This document shows, one piece after another, positions 13,087 to 15,301 of a stretch of 15,301 nucleotides of DNA. The stretch is from assembly GCA_900768755.1 (NCBI GenBank), contig CAAGDV010000015.1, positions 1 to 15,301 of the forward strand. The letters run 5' to 3'. This DNA comes from Lachnospiraceae bacterium. GTDB taxonomy: Bacteria; Bacillota; Clostridia; Lachnospirales; Lachnospiraceae. Made by a program: the position numbers and the translations under genes. How positions within the stretch are numbered: position 1 is the first letter of the stretch; the number at the start of each line of letters is the position of its first letter. Under the pieces are notes generated by a model. It saw only the letters and a program-made list of their open reading frames with translations. It searched no databases and was not told the DNA's origin.

Positions 13087-15011
13087 TAGAAAAATACACC
13101 TCCAATTGCAACAGCCATTCCGGCCAGAAGGCAGACGCCCGCAAGAATCGTCGCACCGTTAAGAATCTTCATCGAGCTGAATATCTCAAGCATATACCAA
13201 TTGGCAAGGTAGGTCTCTTTTTCCTCGCCGTTTGCGTCGATGAATTTTCTTCCTTCGTCGCGGTTAATTCCCGACATATAAGCCTTGCTCACCCTGACCT
13301 TCGCGTTTCTGGTTGCAATCCAGGCTATAACCGGTGTTCCCAGAACCGCGAAGACCATAATTACCATTATTATCAAATCCGCAGTTCCTATAACCTGCGG
13401 AACAACGTATCCGTACATTCCGTCCAAAATATGCTGGACAAAATATTTTGATATCAGAGGATACAAAAATACCAGCGCAATCATTATCGCAGCATGTCCC
13501 CACAAAGACACCCAGATGCATTTCGGCGTCGTATTTCTGTGCGTCACGGTCTTTTCCGACCACGCCACGAGCTTGAGAATCCACTTTGTCCAATAAAACA
13601 TCGTGGTGGCACTTCCAAATGCCAGACAAAGAACCAGTGCCACATTTCCCGCATCCACAAATGCCTTGAGCGCCGCCCATTTAGAGATAAGCATCCCAAA
13701 AGGCGCCAGAAACATTCCCGCAATTCCGATTACCATTATCGCAGCCAGCCCGGGGTGTCTTTTGATTAATCCGTGCATGTCCTCGACATCACGGCTTCCC
13801 GTTGCATTCTCAATGGCGCCCACGGACTGAAAGAGAAGCGATTTGGACACAGAATGGAACATCATGAGGAAAATCGCCGCCCACACTGTTTTGGCATATC
13901 CTATTCCGGCACATGCCGTTATAAGTCCGAGGTTTGAAATCGTCGAATAAGCGAGGATTTTTTTGCCGTCGCTGTGAACAATCGCCCTTATACTTGTGAA
14001 TAAAAATGTAAAACCACCGATTAACGCAACCGTATATCCGGCGGAATTGCCCTCCATTGCCGGTGCAAGCCTGATAAGAAGATACACACCGGCCTTTACC
14101 ATCGTCGCGCTGTGAAGAAGCGCAGATGTCGGCGTGGGAGCAACCATCGCACCCATAAGCCATTTTGAAAACGGAAGCTGTGCCGACTTGGTCATTCCGG
14201 CAAAAGCAAGCAGCATAACCGGGATAATCACAAATCTGCTGTCCAGATTGACAAGCTGCTCAAGGTTGATAACCTGAAGCTGTATAACCGCATAAATAAT
14301 GGCTGCCGCAAATCCGACGCCGCCCAGCAGATTCATCCACAGCGCCCTGAAAGAATTGTATATTGCATCCTCCGTCTTCGTGTAGCCGATGAGCATAAAA
14401 GACGACACGCTTGTAATCTCCCAGAAAAAATATATCCAGATAAGATTTGCCGAAAATACCAGCCCAAACATCGCTCCCAGAAAAACAAAGAGCATGGCAA
14501 AAAAGAATCTCCGCCTGTCGGCAAATTCCGTGTGATGATGGTGGTAATCCCTCATGTAACCTGTCGCATACACGCAGATTAGACTGCCGACAATTCCAAT
14601 CATCATAATCATAACAATCGTAAGCCTGTCGCAGTAAATATGGTTGAGCGCAAATTTCTCTGTATATCCCGAAAGCTCCAGCCATGCCAATCCGCCCGTC
14701 TGGACCAACGACAGAATCGCGGCGAGGACTTTTTTATACCTGATGGACATCCAGAGAATAAGCCCCATCAAAACAAATTCTCCGCCAAGCATTATACGGT
14801 CAATCGTCTCGGTGTGCACAAGATACGCAAGTGATTGTCCCCCGATAAGAAAATCAGTGCAAAACAATACTACCGTCGCCACTATCGCAGCCGCCGAAAC
14901 ATACACTATAATCTTTCTGGCTCTATCATTCTTCACCAGCGCCAGACTAACCGCCACTATAAACGGAAAAAAAATCATGCCCGCAATTGTATATAAATTA
15001 CTGATTCCCAT
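13086..15011 (-). CDS. echA: Ech hydrogenase ion-translocating subunit EchA (NuoL/antiporter type)
   Basis: The 641-residue protein is the large antiporter-like membrane subunit that moves H+ or Na+ when ferredoxin is oxidised. Numbered from the ATG at 15011, it shows FFWEITS with conserved Glu198, GMTKSAQLPF with Lys275, and HSATMVKAGVYLL (300-312) with Lys306, the usual ion-path residues. There are many transmembrane segments, a His4 cluster (157-160) in a loop, and a C-terminal hydrophobic segment. The frame is open to a GTG at 15023. I prefer the ATG because AGGTGG (15020-15025) lies 7 nt upstream of it and overlaps the GTG itself. It is the first gene of the operon, about 37 nt after the predicted start of transcription. 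Confidence 0.94.
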   Translation of the reverse strand: MGISNLYTIAGMIFFPFIVAVSLALVKNDRARKIIVYVSAAAIVATVVLFCTDFLIGGQSLAYLVHTETIDRIMLGGEFVLMGLILWMSIRYKKVLAAILSLVQTGGLAWLELSGYTEKFALNHIYCDRLTIVMIMMIGIVGSLICVYATGYMRDYHHHHTEFADRRRFFFAMLFVFLGAMFGLVFSANLIWIYFFWEITSVSSFMLIGYTKTEDAIYNSFRALWMNLLGGVGFAAAIIYAVIQLQVINLEQLVNLDSRFVIIPVMLLAFAGMTKSAQLPFSKWLMGAMVAPTPTSALLHSATMVKAGVYLLIRLAPAMEGNSAGYTVALIGGFTFLFTSIRAIVHSDGKKILAYSTISNLGLITACAGIGYAKTVWAAIFLMMFHSVSKSLLFQSVGAIENATGSRDVEDMHGLIKRHPGLAAIMVIGIAGMFLAPFGMLISKWAALKAFVDAGNVALVLCLAFGSATTMFYWTKWILKLVAWSEKTVTHRNTTPKCIWVSLWGHAAIMIALVFLYPLISKYFVQHILDGMYGYVVPQVIGTADLIIMVIMVFAVLGTPVIAWIATRNAKVRVSKAYMSGINRDEGRKFIDANGEEKETYLANWYMLEIFSSMKILNGATILAGVCLLAGMAVAIGGVFF

Positions 15012-15054
15012 ATCAAAATCCACCTATTATATTTTTACATAGTAACCTTATTAT

Positions 15055-15083
15055 AATATAGTCTCTGCCACTCCAAAAGTCAA
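15055..15083 (-). promoter_or_regulatory. Promoter of the ech-hyp operon
   Basis: On the minus strand TTGACT (15078-15083) and TATATT (15055-15060), each five of six, are 17 nt apart. Transcription should start near 15048. No operator-like dyad or leader hairpin is visible between the promoter and the EchA ribosome binding site. No other convincing promoter is seen inside the ten genes, whose spacings range from a 10-nt overlap to an 18-nt gap. Confidence 0.85.
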
Positions 15084-15177
15084 TTGAACAGAGAAATTTT
15101 TGCATGGAAAAAACCTTTAAAAAGAATGCTGCGTAGCAAATTTTCCCATTCGACACCTTCCCCGTTACCGCAACCGC
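15084..15177. other. Intergenic stretch upstream of the ech promoter, no gene seen
   Basis: No open frame with a ribosome binding site is present on either strand. On the minus strand a poor hairpin around TGCT/AGCA (15128-15139) is followed by TTCTTTTT, and a 5-bp GAATG/CATTC pairing encloses it. This could be a weak terminator for a gene further right, outside the window. Confidence 0.35.
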
Positions 15178-15224
15178 CGTCCCTGCCGCCCTCGCTCTGC
15201 TCGGGCTGATCAGCGGTCATCGAA
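15178..15224. repeat. GC-rich direct repeat, copy 1
   Basis: This 47-bp sequence is the same as 15255-15301 except for one base (A at 15219, G at 15296); the first 41 bp are identical. The repeat contains a perfect 10-bp palindrome, GCTGATCAGC. It is more GC-rich than the flanking intergenic DNA. The 77-bp period is not a multiple of three, which argues against a protein repeat. Confidence 0.9.
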
Positions 15225-15254
15225 TGCCCTGATGCCTTTCGGCATCTTCCTGCT

Positions 15255-15301
15255 CGTCCCTGCCGCCCTCGCTCTGCTCGGGCTGATCAGCGGTCGTCGA
15301 A
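15255..15301. repeat. GC-rich direct repeat, copy 2, ends with the window
   Basis: This is the second copy, starting 77 bp after the first. It runs exactly to the window edge, so its true length and the number of copies are unknown. The 30-bp spacer between copies (15225-15254) holds a 6-bp hairpin, GATGCC/GGCATC, with a TTTC loop. Confidence 0.9.

Noticed and set aside
15024..15054. Riboswitch or attenuator in the ech leader (for example nickel-responsive)
   Set aside because: The predicted leader is only about 37 nt, AT-rich, and shows no stable hairpin.
15217..15300. A minus-strand frame rich in Glu, Asp and Gln entering from the right edge and ending in TGA at 15217
   Set aside because: Other frames are just as open in this GC-rich DNA, it is only about 27 codons, and the repeat changes frame between copies.
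15232..15301. A plus-strand ATG followed by a hydrophobic, membrane-like stretch up to the window edge
   Set aside because: It has no ribosome binding site, is only 23 codons long, and comes from the GC-rich repeat. Without the sequence to the right it cannot be supported.
15178..15301. CRISPR array
   Set aside because: There are only two 47-bp units with one 30-bp spacer that itself is a hairpin, no cas genes, and no further repeats in the window.

Overview
The window looks like part of the chromosome of an anaerobic Clostridia-type Firmicute, probably Lachnospiraceae-like. The support is the strong AGGAGG-type ribosome binding sites, the near-consensus TTGACA/TATAAT promoters, the gene repertoire, and a complete Ech-type [NiFe]-hydrogenase operon with its own maturation genes. 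All confident protein and tRNA genes are on the minus strand, so transcription runs from right to left. The taxonomic placement is inference.

Right block (about 15.1 kb down to 5.4 kb): one promoter at 15055-15083 precedes ten tightly packed genes, echA-echB-echC-echD-echE-echF-hypF-hypC-hypD-hypE. EchA and EchB are the ion-translocating membrane subunits. EchC and EchE form the catalytic small and large subunit pair, EchD is the 30-kDa-subunit homologue, and EchF is the ferredoxin-like electron entry subunit. HypF, HypC, HypD and HypE build the Fe(CN)2CO part of the active site. Together they should oxidise reduced ferredoxin, evolve H2 and conserve energy as an ion gradient. Nickel insertion genes (hypA/hypB) are not here, nor is a large-subunit endopeptidase; EchE ends exactly where such a peptidase would cut. 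EchF is unusual in carrying four [4Fe-4S] motifs as two tandem two-cluster modules.

Middle block (5.34 to 4.69 kb): tRNA-Arg(ACG) has its own promoter and terminator. Next to it is the least ordinary part of the window. A 52-residue protein on the minus strand has Asn at every fourth residue from residue 5 to residue 49, and a promoter upstream of it fits the forespore sigma-G consensus. On the plus strand, diverging from it, lies a candidate ~104-nt RNA with two hairpins, three C-rich segments (two of them the same 9-mer) and a terminator-like 3' end.

Left block (4.64 kb to 1): a rhodanese gene comes first. It is followed by an operon of a THUMP-domain RNA methyltransferase, an exported papain-family protease, a RdgB-type XTP/dITP diphosphatase and a YfcE/MJ0936-type phosphodiesterase. 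Its promoter starts inside the end of the rhodanese gene. A tRNA-Pro, tRNA-Gly, tRNA-Arg cluster with a perfect-consensus promoter ends the window. The right edge (15.18-15.30 kb) holds two copies of a GC-rich 47-bp direct repeat, the second cut off by the window end.
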